Of a DNA stretch of 13,558 nucleotides, positions 7,718 to 13,558 are shown one piece after another; position 1 is the first letter of the stretch; every line of letters starts with the position of its first letter. Both the position numbers and the translations under genes were made by a program. The notes beneath the pieces are model-generated. The model did not search any database. It saw nothing but the letters and a program-made list of their open reading frames with translations, and was not told where the DNA came from. This DNA comes from an uncultured bacterium (GTDB lineage Bacteria > Bacillota > Clostridia > Oscillospirales > Ruminococcaceae). Location: the NCBI GenBank assembly GCA_905215595.1, contig CAJMQZ010000052.1:1-13558 (forward strand). The letters run 5' to 3'.

Positions 7718-8053
7718 ATGGACGAAAAGCAGAACGCCTTTCAGATCGACCTTGCGGACAATGTGGCAACCGCCCTGACACCGCTGGTGCCCGGTCCTGT
7801 GGAGCTGCGCGGCGATGCCTGTGCTCCGGAGGTGCAGGCCACCACCGAAGTGCCGGTGGGGCACAAGATCGCCCTGCGGGATATCCGTAGCGGCGAGGAC
7901 ATCGTGAAGTACGGCGTCGTCATCGGTCGCGCAACGACGGATATCCCGGCGGGTAGCTGGGTGCATCTGCACGTGATGTGCAGTGTGTATGACCAGCGAT
8001 CCAGCCATCTGGATGTCCGGACCGGTGCGCCCAAGGATACAAAATACGAGTAA
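7718..8053 (+). CDS. Altronate dehydratase family, small (SAF-domain) subunit
   Basis: At 111 residues this matches the N-terminal SAF domain of E. coli UxaA. NVATAL (15-20), VGHKIALRDI (47-56), IVKYGVVIG (62-70) and the VHLH segment (82-85) follow that protein in order. Canonical UxaA is a single chain of about 495 residues; here the SAF domain is a separate gene, followed 15 nt later by the catalytic subunit. The Asn usually found after the last His of VHxH is Val86. The start is ATG 7718, one base after the rraA-like stop, with GGAG (7705-7708) inside that gene; an earlier in-frame ATG at 7688 lies in the rraA-like coding region and is unlikely. The two-chain form also occurs in sulfolactate sulfo-lyase (SuyA), but uxaC nearby favours a sugar acid. 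Confidence 0.88.
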   Translation: MDEKQNAFQIDLADNVATALTPLVPGPVELRGDACAPEVQATTEVPVGHKIALRDIRSGEDIVKYGVVIGRATTDIPAGSWVHLHVMCSVYDQRSSHLDVRTGAPKDTKYE

Positions 8054-8068
8054 AGGAGAGGCTTTTTT

Positions 8069-9295
8069 ATGGATTGGAATGAACTGCAAAGCCTCACCTG
8101 GCCCGGCTACGCCCGCAAAAACGGCGCAAAAGGCATCCGGAACCGGGTGCTGGTGATCTATACGGTCAAGTGCGCCGAGTTTGTGGCCCAGCAGATCGTG
8201 GCAAAAAGCGGCAGCGCCGAGGTGGAGCTGCTGGGGTTCGACGGCTGCACCGATAATCAGTATGCCGTCAACCTGCTCATCAGCTTTATCCGCCACCCCA
8301 ACGTGGGCGCGGTGCTGGCGGTGGGCCTTGGCTGTGAATATGTCCAGCCGGAATGGCTGTCCAAGATCGCGGACGAAGAAGGCAAGCCTACCAGCTGGAT
8401 GTTCATCCAGAACGAGGGCGGCACGCAGCCGGCCATCCGCAAGGGTGTGGACTGGGTGCAGAATACCCTGAAAGAGCTGGAAAACACGCCCCGCGTGGAG
8501 ATGTCTGTAAAAGATCTGGTCATTGGCGCAGAGTGCGGCGGCAGTGACTACACCAGCGGTCTGGCTGGCAATGTGGTTGTGGGCCGGTTCTACGACTGGC
8601 TCACCGATCAGGGCGGCACGGCCATCTTTGAGGAGATCGTCGAGGCCATTGGTCTGGATTATCTGCTGCTCAAGCGCGCTGCTTCTGAGCAGGCCGCAAA
8701 AGAGCTGCGCTATACCTATGATAAAGCGCTGGAATACTGCCGCAGCGTGCGTCAGTATTCGGTCAGCCCCGGCAACTTTGCAGGCGGCCTGTCCACCATT
8801 GAAGAAAAGAGCATGGGTGCTGTGATCAAGAGCGGCTCCCGCCCCATTCAGGGCGTCATCAAGGTGTCCTGCCCTGCGCCCCATCCGGGCCTGTGGCTGC
8901 TGGACTCCACCCCGGACCCTTACTGGATGCAGTTTGGCATCACCAATCCCAACGACAACGAGGGCTTGATGGATCTTGCCAGCTGTGGCGCACACATCGT
9001 GTTCCTCGTTACAGGACGCGGCAATGTGGTGGGCAGCGCAGTAGCCCCCTGCATCAAGATCACCGGCAACGGTGCGACTTACGCCCGCATGGAGGGCGAT
9101 ATGGACTTCAATGCCAACCCCGTGCTCCGGGGCGAATGCACCCAGAGCGAGCTGGCTCGCCGCCTGACCGAACTGGTGGTAAAAACTGCCGCCGGTCAGC
9201 CCACCAAGAGCGAAGCCCAGGGACACCACGAGTTCTTTGTACCGTATAAATATCAGGAAAAGCAGGTCGCTTTCAAGCGCGCCTGCGAAGAATGA
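8069..9295 (+). CDS. Altronate dehydratase family, large catalytic subunit
   Basis: At 408 residues this corresponds to the C-terminal domain of UxaA, the iron-dependent dehydratase that turns D-altronate into 2-keto-3-deoxy-D-gluconate. Seen motifs are VGLGCEYVQPEWL (85-97), AECGGSDYTSGLAGN (154-168), QGGTAIFEE (181-189), NFAGGLSTIEEKSMGA (236-251) and the segment from LASCGAHIVF through TGRGN to PCIKITGN (303-334). C156 and C306 are the conserved cysteines of this family. The start has AAAGGAGAG (8052-8060) overlapping the small-subunit stop, so the two are made together. The substrate is assigned from uxaC and the dehydrogenases in the operon; galactarate dehydratase and sulfolactate sulfo-lyase are homologous alternatives. 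Confidence 0.9.
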   Translation: MDWNELQSLTWPGYARKNGAKGIRNRVLVIYTVKCAEFVAQQIVAKSGSAEVELLGFDGCTDNQYAVNLLISFIRHPNVGAVLAVGLGCEYVQPEWLSKIADEEGKPTSWMFIQNEGGTQPAIRKGVDWVQNTLKELENTPRVEMSVKDLVIGAECGGSDYTSGLAGNVVVGRFYDWLTDQGGTAIFEEIVEAIGLDYLLLKRAASEQAAKELRYTYDKALEYCRSVRQYSVSPGNFAGGLSTIEEKSMGAVIKSGSRPIQGVIKVSCPAPHPGLWLLDSTPDPYWMQFGITNPNDNEGLMDLASCGAHIVFLVTGRGNVVGSAVAPCIKITGNGATYARMEGDMDFNANPVLRGECTQSELARRLTELVVKTAAGQPTKSEAQGHHEFFVPYKYQEKQVAFKRACEE

Positions 9296-9309
9296 GGAGG
9301 GCTGTTTCC

Positions 9310-10110
9310 ATGGCAGCATTTACCGAAGAACAGATGAAGGAGTTCAGCATCAAGAACTGGTACGACCTGTCCGGCCAGGTGGCTGTTGTCACCGGCGGTG
9401 CCACCGGTCTGGGCCTTGCCATTACCCGGTGCCTTGTTTCCGCAGGCGCAAAGGTGGCCATTGTGGCTTCCCGTGCACCGGAGCTGGTGGCCGATACGCT
9501 GGCCGAGTTCGGCGACAAGGCGGTATATTACCAGTTCAACATTACCGACACCGACCATGCCCAGGAGCTGGCCGACAAGATCACTGCCGAGCAGGGCCCG
9601 GTGAGCATCCTTGTCAATAACGCCGGCAACCACTGCAAGAAGTACATCTGGGATATGACCGTGGAGGATTACAAGAGCGTGCTGGATGTGCATCTGGTGG
9701 GTGCTTTTGCCCTGACCAAGGCGTTTGTTCCCCAGATGAAGGAGCAGGGCCACGGCCGCATCATCTTCCAAGCCAGCATGACCAGCTACATCGGCCAGCC
9801 GCAGGTGGCAGGTTACTCCACCGCAAAGGCCGGTTATCTGGGCCTGATCCACACCCTGACCGCAGAACTGGCCGAGTATGGCATCACCGTCAACGCCATT
9901 GCACCGGGTTGGATCGACACCCCGATGTTCCACAAAGCTACCGATAATGACCCGCCGCGTCTGGCCAAGATCATGGGCCGCATCCCCGCCAAGAGCGTGG
10001 GCGACCCCATGGACGTCGGCATGTGCGCAGCATTCCTGTGCAGTGACGCAGCCCGCTACATCAGCGGCACCTGCATCCCCGTGGATGGCGGTGCCCTGAT
10101 CGGCTTCTGA
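9310..10110 (+). CDS. SDR-family oxidoreductase, probable sugar-acid dehydrogenase
   Basis: This 266-residue short-chain dehydrogenase has the cofactor loop TGGATGLG (28-35), NNAG (103-106), catalytic S156, Y169 and K173 (YSTAK), and APGWIDTP (198-205). It resembles enzymes annotated as gluconate 5-dehydrogenase or 2-deoxygluconate 3-dehydrogenase. In Bacillus subtilis an SDR does the fructuronate-to-mannonate step, so this protein is a candidate for reducing tagaturonate to altronate or fructuronate to mannonate, a step for which no UxaB/UxuB-type long-chain enzyme is seen here. AGGAGG (9295-9300) sits 9 nt before ATG 9310, which decides the start; an ATG at 9292 overlaps the previous stop codon and lacks such a site. 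A strong hairpin follows the gene. Confidence 0.9.
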   Translation: MAAFTEEQMKEFSIKNWYDLSGQVAVVTGGATGLGLAITRCLVSAGAKVAIVASRAPELVADTLAEFGDKAVYYQFNITDTDHAQELADKITAEQGPVSILVNNAGNHCKKYIWDMTVEDYKSVLDVHLVGAFALTKAFVPQMKEQGHGRIIFQASMTSYIGQPQVAGYSTAKAGYLGLIHTLTAELAEYGITVNAIAPGWIDTPMFHKATDNDPPRLAKIMGRIPAKSVGDPMDVGMCAAFLCSDAARYISGTCIPVDGGALIGF

Positions 10111-10119
10111 TGAAAACAC

Positions 10120-10154
10120 GCCCACCCATCCGGAACAGACGGGTGGGCATTTTT
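10120..10154 (+). terminator. Terminator or attenuator directly before uxaC
   Basis: GCCCACCC (10120-10127) pairs with GGGTGGGC (10141-10148). After one mismatch, TC/GA extend the stem around a 7-nt loop, and TTTTT follows at 10150-10154. The uxaC ribosome site GGAGGA (10155-10160) begins immediately after the T-run. No convincing promoter is visible between hairpin and uxaC, so uxaC and the last SDR gene probably depend on readthrough, which lowers their expression or puts it under control. Confidence 0.8.
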
Positions 10155-10168
10155 GGAGGATATCTGGT

Positions 10169-11581
10169 ATGAATAACCGTTTCAGCGAAGAACTTTTCCT
10201 CACCAATGAGGCGGGTAAGATGCTCTATCATAAGTATGCAGAGCATATGCCCATCATCGACTATCACTGCCACCTGCAGCCCTCCGAGATCGCCGAGAAC
10301 AAGGAGTTTGAAGATCTGGGCGAGATGTGGCTGCGCGGCGACCACTACAAGTGGCGCTGTATGCGCACCTTTGGCATCGACGAGAAGTACATCACCGGTG
10401 ACGCCAGCTACTACGAAAAGTACATGAAGTTTGCCCAGATCCTGCCCCAGCTGGTGGGCAACCCCATCTACATCTGGTGCGCACTGGAGCTGAAGCGCTA
10501 TTTTGACATCGACGAGCCACTGACCGCTGCTAATGCGCAGGAGATCTACGACCGTACCAAGAAGCTCATCACCGAAAAGCACATGACCCGCCGCTGGTGC
10601 ATGGAGCACAGCAATGTGCGTCTGGTGTCCACCACGGAGGATCCCATCGACGATCTGCGCTATCACAAGGCGCTGAACGAAGAAAAGATGTTCACCCGTG
10701 TGATCACGGCGTTCCGCCCGGACAAGGCCATGTTCTGCACCAATGCAGATTTCGCAGCCTATCTGGACAAGCTGTCTGCAGCCGCCCAGCAGCCCATCGG
10801 CAGCTTTGCCGACATGCTCGGTGCGCTGGAAAAGCGCCTGCAGTATTTCCAGCAGGTCACCGGCACCACGGTCAGCGACGACGGCATCCCCTACTTCAAC
10901 TGGGCCGATTACACCCCTGCCGAGGTGGAGGGTATCTTTGCCAAGGCCCGCAGCGGCGGCAAGCTGACCCGGCACGAGATCGACCAGTACCAGAGCGCCT
11001 TCCTGTTTGAGATGGCCCGCATCTACAACCGCAATCACTACGTCATGCAGCTGCACATCGGCACCTATCTGGATGCCAACACCAGCCATGTGAAGAGCGT
11101 GGGCCAGTCCACTGGTTTTGATTGCTGCGACGATGCCGCACCGGTCAAGGGTGTTGGCGAGCTGCTGAACAACCTGACCACCATCGGCGAACTGCCCAAA
11201 ACCATCATCTACCCGCTGGACGGCACCAAGATTGAGACCTGGGCGATCTTAGCCGCAGGCTTCTGCGATAATGGCACCAAGGCAAAAGTTCAGCTGGGCG
11301 CACCCTGGTGGTTCAACGATCAGGCCTTTGGCATCCAGCGGCAGTTCGAGGCCTGTGCAAACCTGTACCCGGTCTCACTGTCGGTCGGCATGCTGACCGA
11401 CAGCCGCAGCTTTATCTCCTATCCCCGTCATGAGCTGTACCGCCGCGTGCTGTGCAGTTATCTGGGCAGCCTGGTGGAGCGCGGAGAGTATTTCTCCGGC
11501 GAGGAAGAGCTGAAAAAGATCATTGAAAATGTCTGTTTCAACAACGTCAACGAATTCTTCGACTTCAAGGTCGAGATCTGA
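10169..11581 (+). CDS. uxaC: Uronate isomerase (glucuronate/galacturonate isomerase)
   Basis: This 470-residue protein, the same length as E. coli UxaC, converts D-glucuronate to D-fructuronate and D-galacturonate to D-tagaturonate in the cytoplasm. It belongs to the amidohydrolase superfamily. The N-terminal metal motif is DYHCHL (31-36), followed by WLRGDHYKWR. The QLHIGTYLDANT region, TIIYPLDGTK, LGAPWWFND and GMLTDSRSFISYPRHEYR-like segment with RHELYRR at the C-terminal side are all characteristic of the family. The start has GGAGGA (10155-10160) 8 nt upstream, directly after the terminator tail. It is the most specific functional anchor in the window and is what identifies the cluster as a hexuronate pathway. 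The third step, altronate dehydration, is supplied by the split uxaA pair upstream. Confidence 0.97.
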   Translation: MNNRFSEELFLTNEAGKMLYHKYAEHMPIIDYHCHLQPSEIAENKEFEDLGEMWLRGDHYKWRCMRTFGIDEKYITGDASYYEKYMKFAQILPQLVGNPIYIWCALELKRYFDIDEPLTAANAQEIYDRTKKLITEKHMTRRWCMEHSNVRLVSTTEDPIDDLRYHKALNEEKMFTRVITAFRPDKAMFCTNADFAAYLDKLSAAAQQPIGSFADMLGALEKRLQYFQQVTGTTVSDDGIPYFNWADYTPAEVEGIFAKARSGGKLTRHEIDQYQSAFLFEMARIYNRNHYVMQLHIGTYLDANTSHVKSVGQSTGFDCCDDAAPVKGVGELLNNLTTIGELPKTIIYPLDGTKIETWAILAAGFCDNGTKAKVQLGAPWWFNDQAFGIQRQFEACANLYPVSLSVGMLTDSRSFISYPRHELYRRVLCSYLGSLVERGEYFSGEEELKKIIENVCFNNVNEFFDFKVEI

Positions 11582-11596
11582 TAGGAGGAGATCACT

Positions 11597-12346
11597 ATGG
11601 CAGATCTGAAGGGAAAGGCCGGTATCGTCACTGGCGGCAGCAGCGGCATCGGGTTCCAGATCGCGAATGTGCTGGCCGAGGCCGGCGCAACGGTCTATGT
11701 CATCAGTCGTACCGGAAAGCCCAAAGAGGGCGTGGGTGAAAGCGCCCCCGGTGTCGTACACCTGAAAGGCGATGTGGGCGACGTAGAGGCCATGAAGGTC
11801 ATGGTCGCAGACCTTGCCGCAAAGCACGGCGGCTGCCTTGATTTTCTGGTCAACAACGCCGGTGTCAGCTTCAAGTGCCGCGCCGAGGACTTCCCCATGG
11901 AGCAGTTTGACAACATCATGAACGTGAACGTCAAGTACCTGTTCGAGATGAGCGTTGTCTGCTATCCCTATTTGAAAAAGAGTGCCGACAAGGGCCGCAT
12001 CATCAACATTACCAGCATGAGCGCCCATCTGGGCTTCAGCGAAGTGGTGCCCTACTGCACCAGCAAGGGCGCTGTGCTGGCCATGACCCGCGCACTGGCT
12101 GTGGAGTGGGCACAGGACAACATCACCGTCAACAGCATTGCTCCGGGCTGGTTCCGCAGCAAGATGAACGAGCAGGTGGTGGATGCCGCCCGCGAGCAGA
12201 AGATCCTGAACCGGATGCCGCTGCACGCATACGGCGACACCCGCGATCTGGGCAAGATGGCCGAGTTCCTGGTGGGCGACGGTGCATCCTACATCACCGG
12301 ACAGGATTTTGCTGTCGATGGCGGAGCACTGGCCTTTGGTTATTGA
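11597..12346 (+). CDS. Second SDR-family oxidoreductase
   Basis: This 249-residue classical short-chain dehydrogenase has TGGSSGIG (12-19), NNAG (86-89), a catalytic Ser at 140 or 142 (NITSMSAH), Y153 and K157 (YCTSK), and APGWFRSK (182-189). AGGAGGAG (11583-11590) lies 6 nt before the ATG, 15 nt after uxaC. It shares the fold but little fine sequence with the SDR at 9310-10110, so it is not a recent duplicate and probably acts on a different substrate. Directly after uxaC, it is the better-placed candidate for reducing the isomerase product; alternatively it oxidises a 2-keto-3-deoxy acid. It ends the operon before the terminator at 12446. Family certain, substrate unknown. Confidence 0.9.
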   Translation: MADLKGKAGIVTGGSSGIGFQIANVLAEAGATVYVISRTGKPKEGVGESAPGVVHLKGDVGDVEAMKVMVADLAAKHGGCLDFLVNNAGVSFKCRAEDFPMEQFDNIMNVNVKYLFEMSVVCYPYLKKSADKGRIINITSMSAHLGFSEVVPYCTSKGAVLAMTRALAVEWAQDNITVNSIAPGWFRSKMNEQVVDAAREQKILNRMPLHAYGDTRDLGKMAEFLVGDGASYITGQDFAVDGGALAFGY

Positions 12347-12372
12347 TTCCTTGGTTTAGTTCAGGATATAAT
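12343..12372 (+). promoter_or_regulatory. Promoter-like sequence at the end of the operon
   Basis: TTGATT (12343-12348), overlapping the stop codon of the last SDR gene, and TATAAT (12367-12372) are 18 bp apart. A start near 12379 would give a transcript of about 120 nt ending at the terminator at 12446-12500. GGAGGAGGT follows at 12378-12386 but has no start codon at a proper distance. A 9-codon frame (12411-12440) is the only ORF. It could make a small RNA or be a chance match. Confidence 0.35.
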
Positions 12373-12445
12373 TGGCTGGAGGAGGTAATAGAGAAGCCAG
12401 AGCAACCGCGATGGAAAAACTCTTCAGCGAGAATCTGTAAATGAG

Positions 12446-12500
12446 AAAGGCCCATCTGTCTGCTGCAACGACGAGCATAGCAGACAGGTGGGCCTTTTTT
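12446..12500 (+). terminator. Main terminator of the uronate operon
   Basis: A 19-bp stem with a single G-T wobble (AAAGGCCCATCTGTCTGCT at 12446-12464 with the arm at 12479-12497) has a 14-nt loop and a run of six T (12495-12500). It lies about 100 nt after the last SDR stop codon and is the strongest terminator in the window. Confidence 0.92.
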
Positions 12501-12570
12501 CAGAACAGGGGATTTTTCTATTACATTATTCCGCAAAATATGGTATATCATTATACGAATCAAAATTTTG

Positions 12571-12592
12571 AATGAACGCTCCACCGTTCATT
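12571..12592. repeat. Short inverted repeat in front of the recombinase remnant
   Basis: AATGAACG (12571-12578) and CGTTCATT (12585-12592) form a perfect 8-bp inverted repeat around 6 nt, about 24 nt before the recombinase ATG. It lies in the AT-rich leader of a mobile-element gene, where a recombinase binding or crossover site could be expected. No second copy was seen in the window, so an attachment-site role is not shown. Confidence 0.4.
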
Positions 12593-12615
12593 GATGTAAA
12601 AGAGAGGTGTCTGCC

Positions 12616-13320
12616 ATGACTGCCGTGATCTACGCTCGTTATTCCACTGACAACCAGCGAGAAGAATCCATCGAAGGCCAGATTCGTGAATGCACTGCCT
12701 ATGCGGAGAAGAACGGCTTTAAAGGCGCACAACATTAAGAATTCGATGGGCGGGGAGATGTCCTACAATACGATTCAGAGGATGCTGAGTAATCGCCGGT
12801 ATATCGGCGAATTGCGCTTGCGGGATGTGGTACAGCCCAATGCGATCCCGGCTCTCGTGTCAGAGGATTTGTTCAACAAGGTGCAGGAAAAGCTGGCAAA
12901 ACCCAAAATCAAAGAGGAATTTATCCGCTTCAATCGCAAGGGCAGGTTTGGAATACTGTTCTAACCGGCATATTTTGCGATATGCAATCTAACGATGTTG
13001 CAAACGCTTAAAAAGTTGGATTGCGATGGCTGATGCGCTTCCGCAAGTTGGACATGAGCCTGAAAGACCAGCGGCAGGCATTGGTGGATACCTTCGTCAA
13101 TTCGATTTATCTGTATGATGATAAGGTTCTCATCACCTTTAACTATAAAGAAGGTACACAGACCATCACATTTGAGGAAGCGGCAGAAGCTGCTTCAAAG
13201 GGAAATGGTTCGGATTTGGATTGCATTCCTGCACCACAAAAAAGACAGCTTTTGATAGCTGTCTTTTTTGTTTTACATGACCGTTTCCCTTTAGCTGCAA
13301 CCGCGGATAAGAGGGCTTGA
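12616..13320 (+). pseudogene. Degraded large serine recombinase
   Basis: Three pieces of one large serine recombinase lie in order but out of frame. Piece 1 (12616-12735) starts with AGAGAGGTG and ATG and encodes the N-terminus of the resolvase domain, with catalytic Ser10 in YARYSTDNQREESIEGQ; it stops after 39 residues. Piece 2 (from about 12720 to 12964, frame shifted by +1) resumes in the recombinase domain with SYNTIQRMLSNRRYIGEL and ends prematurely after a diverged tail. Piece 3 (about 13012-13320) is the C-terminal part with FRKLDMS, DTFVNSIYLYDDKV and TFNYKEG. The rest of the catalytic domain, the zinc-ribbon segment and the coiled-coil are deleted. Intact relatives are about 500 residues or longer and move conjugative or phage elements. 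The gene cannot be functional. Confidence 0.85.
13238..13270. terminator. Terminator at the 3' end of the recombinase remnant
   Basis: AAAAAAGACAGCT (13238-13250) and AGCTGTCTTTTTT (13257-13269) form a perfect 13-bp stem with a 6-nt loop and A/T runs on both sides, so it can act in both directions. The open frame of the last recombinase piece reads through it to 13320. The original protein therefore probably ended near here, and the downstream codons are an artefact of a lost stop. Confidence 0.85.
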
Positions 13321-13459
13321 ACAGGGCGGCGGCGCACAGCGGTCTGAACTGGATTATCTCATCTACAACGATCCGCTGGGCTATGCCGATTTGATCCTAA
13401 ACGGCGACCCGGAGAAATATTTGAAGAATGCGGCCGGGAGCCATGGGTTAGAATTCTGA
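13295..13459 (+). pseudogene. 3' fragment of an unrecognised gene, probably mobile-element cargo
   Basis: A frame opens after a TAG at 13292-13294 and runs 54 codons to a TGA at 13457-13459, with no ATG start or ribosome site. It includes SELDYLIYNDPLGYADLIL and then NGDPEKYLKN, which reads like a genuine folded-protein C-terminus with normal codon use. A terminator follows right after the stop codon. I do not recognise the family. Placed between recombinase debris and a terminator, it is most likely the surviving tail of a gene carried by the same lost element. Confidence 0.45.
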
Positions 13460-13462
13460 ATG

Positions 13463-13507
13463 AATGCTGGACATTACCGCTTTTTTGAGCTGGTGATGTC
13501 CAGCATT
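13463..13507. terminator. Terminator after the gene fragment
   Basis: AATGCTGGACAT (13463-13474) and ATGTCCAGCATT (13496-13507) pair perfectly, with an inner ACC/GGT pair (13476-13478, 13492-13494). A T-rich tail (TTATTATTT) follows. It begins 4 nt after the stop codon of the fragment ending at 13459, which supports that fragment as the end of a real gene. Confidence 0.8.
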
Positions 13508-13558
13508 TATTATTTGGTGTTGATCGATCAATTTTAATGGAATCTTTATATTTCTACA

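Overview
The window looks like chromosomal DNA of a gut Firmicute of the Oscillospiraceae, most likely Faecalibacterium or a close relative. This rests on the GC-rich third-codon-position bias of the genes, AAAGGAG-type ribosome sites, a Ser/Ala-rich lipoprotein linker, long rho-independent terminators in AT-rich gaps, and a serine recombinase remnant of the kind common in this group. The genus is inferred from style and protein resemblance, not from a marker gene.

Layout. Positions 1-378 hold a terminator of an upstream gene, an AT-rich gap and the promoter of a LacI-family regulator (379-1461, +). A terminator-rich gap (1462-1705) separates it from a convergent enolase-superfamily dehydratase gene (1706-2830, -). 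Positions 2831-3233 form a divergent control region with a sigma-A-like promoter in each direction and AAACGTTT-type palindromes over both start sites. A ten-gene + strand cluster runs from 3234 to 12346: TRAP transporter dctP-dctQ-dctM, an alpha/beta-hydrolase (esterase type), an RraA-family aldolase/decarboxylase, an altronate dehydratase split into small and large subunits, an SDR dehydrogenase, uronate isomerase uxaC and a second SDR. The cluster ends at a strong terminator (12446-12500). The last kilobase (12501-13558) is debris of a mobile element: a large serine recombinase reduced to three out-of-frame pieces, an unrecognised 3' gene fragment, and two terminators.

Proposed function: uptake and breakdown of hexuronates or related sugar acids. 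The TRAP system would import the acid and the esterase could de-esterify it. UxaC would isomerise D-galacturonate or D-glucuronate to the keto-acid. One SDR would reduce this to altronate or mannonate, and the split UxaA would dehydrate altronate to 2-keto-3-deoxygluconate (KDG). Neither KDG kinase nor KDPG aldolase is present. The RraA-family protein is a candidate for the final cleavage, and the divergent dehydratase may feed another sugar acid into the same pool.

Regulation: the LacI promoter (293-309) and the operator in front of the dehydratase (2930-2946) share a motif identical at 16 of 17 positions. This suggests the local regulator controls itself and both divergent units. Two further hairpins, after dctP and just before uxaC, look like partial terminators that would set different expression levels within the operon.
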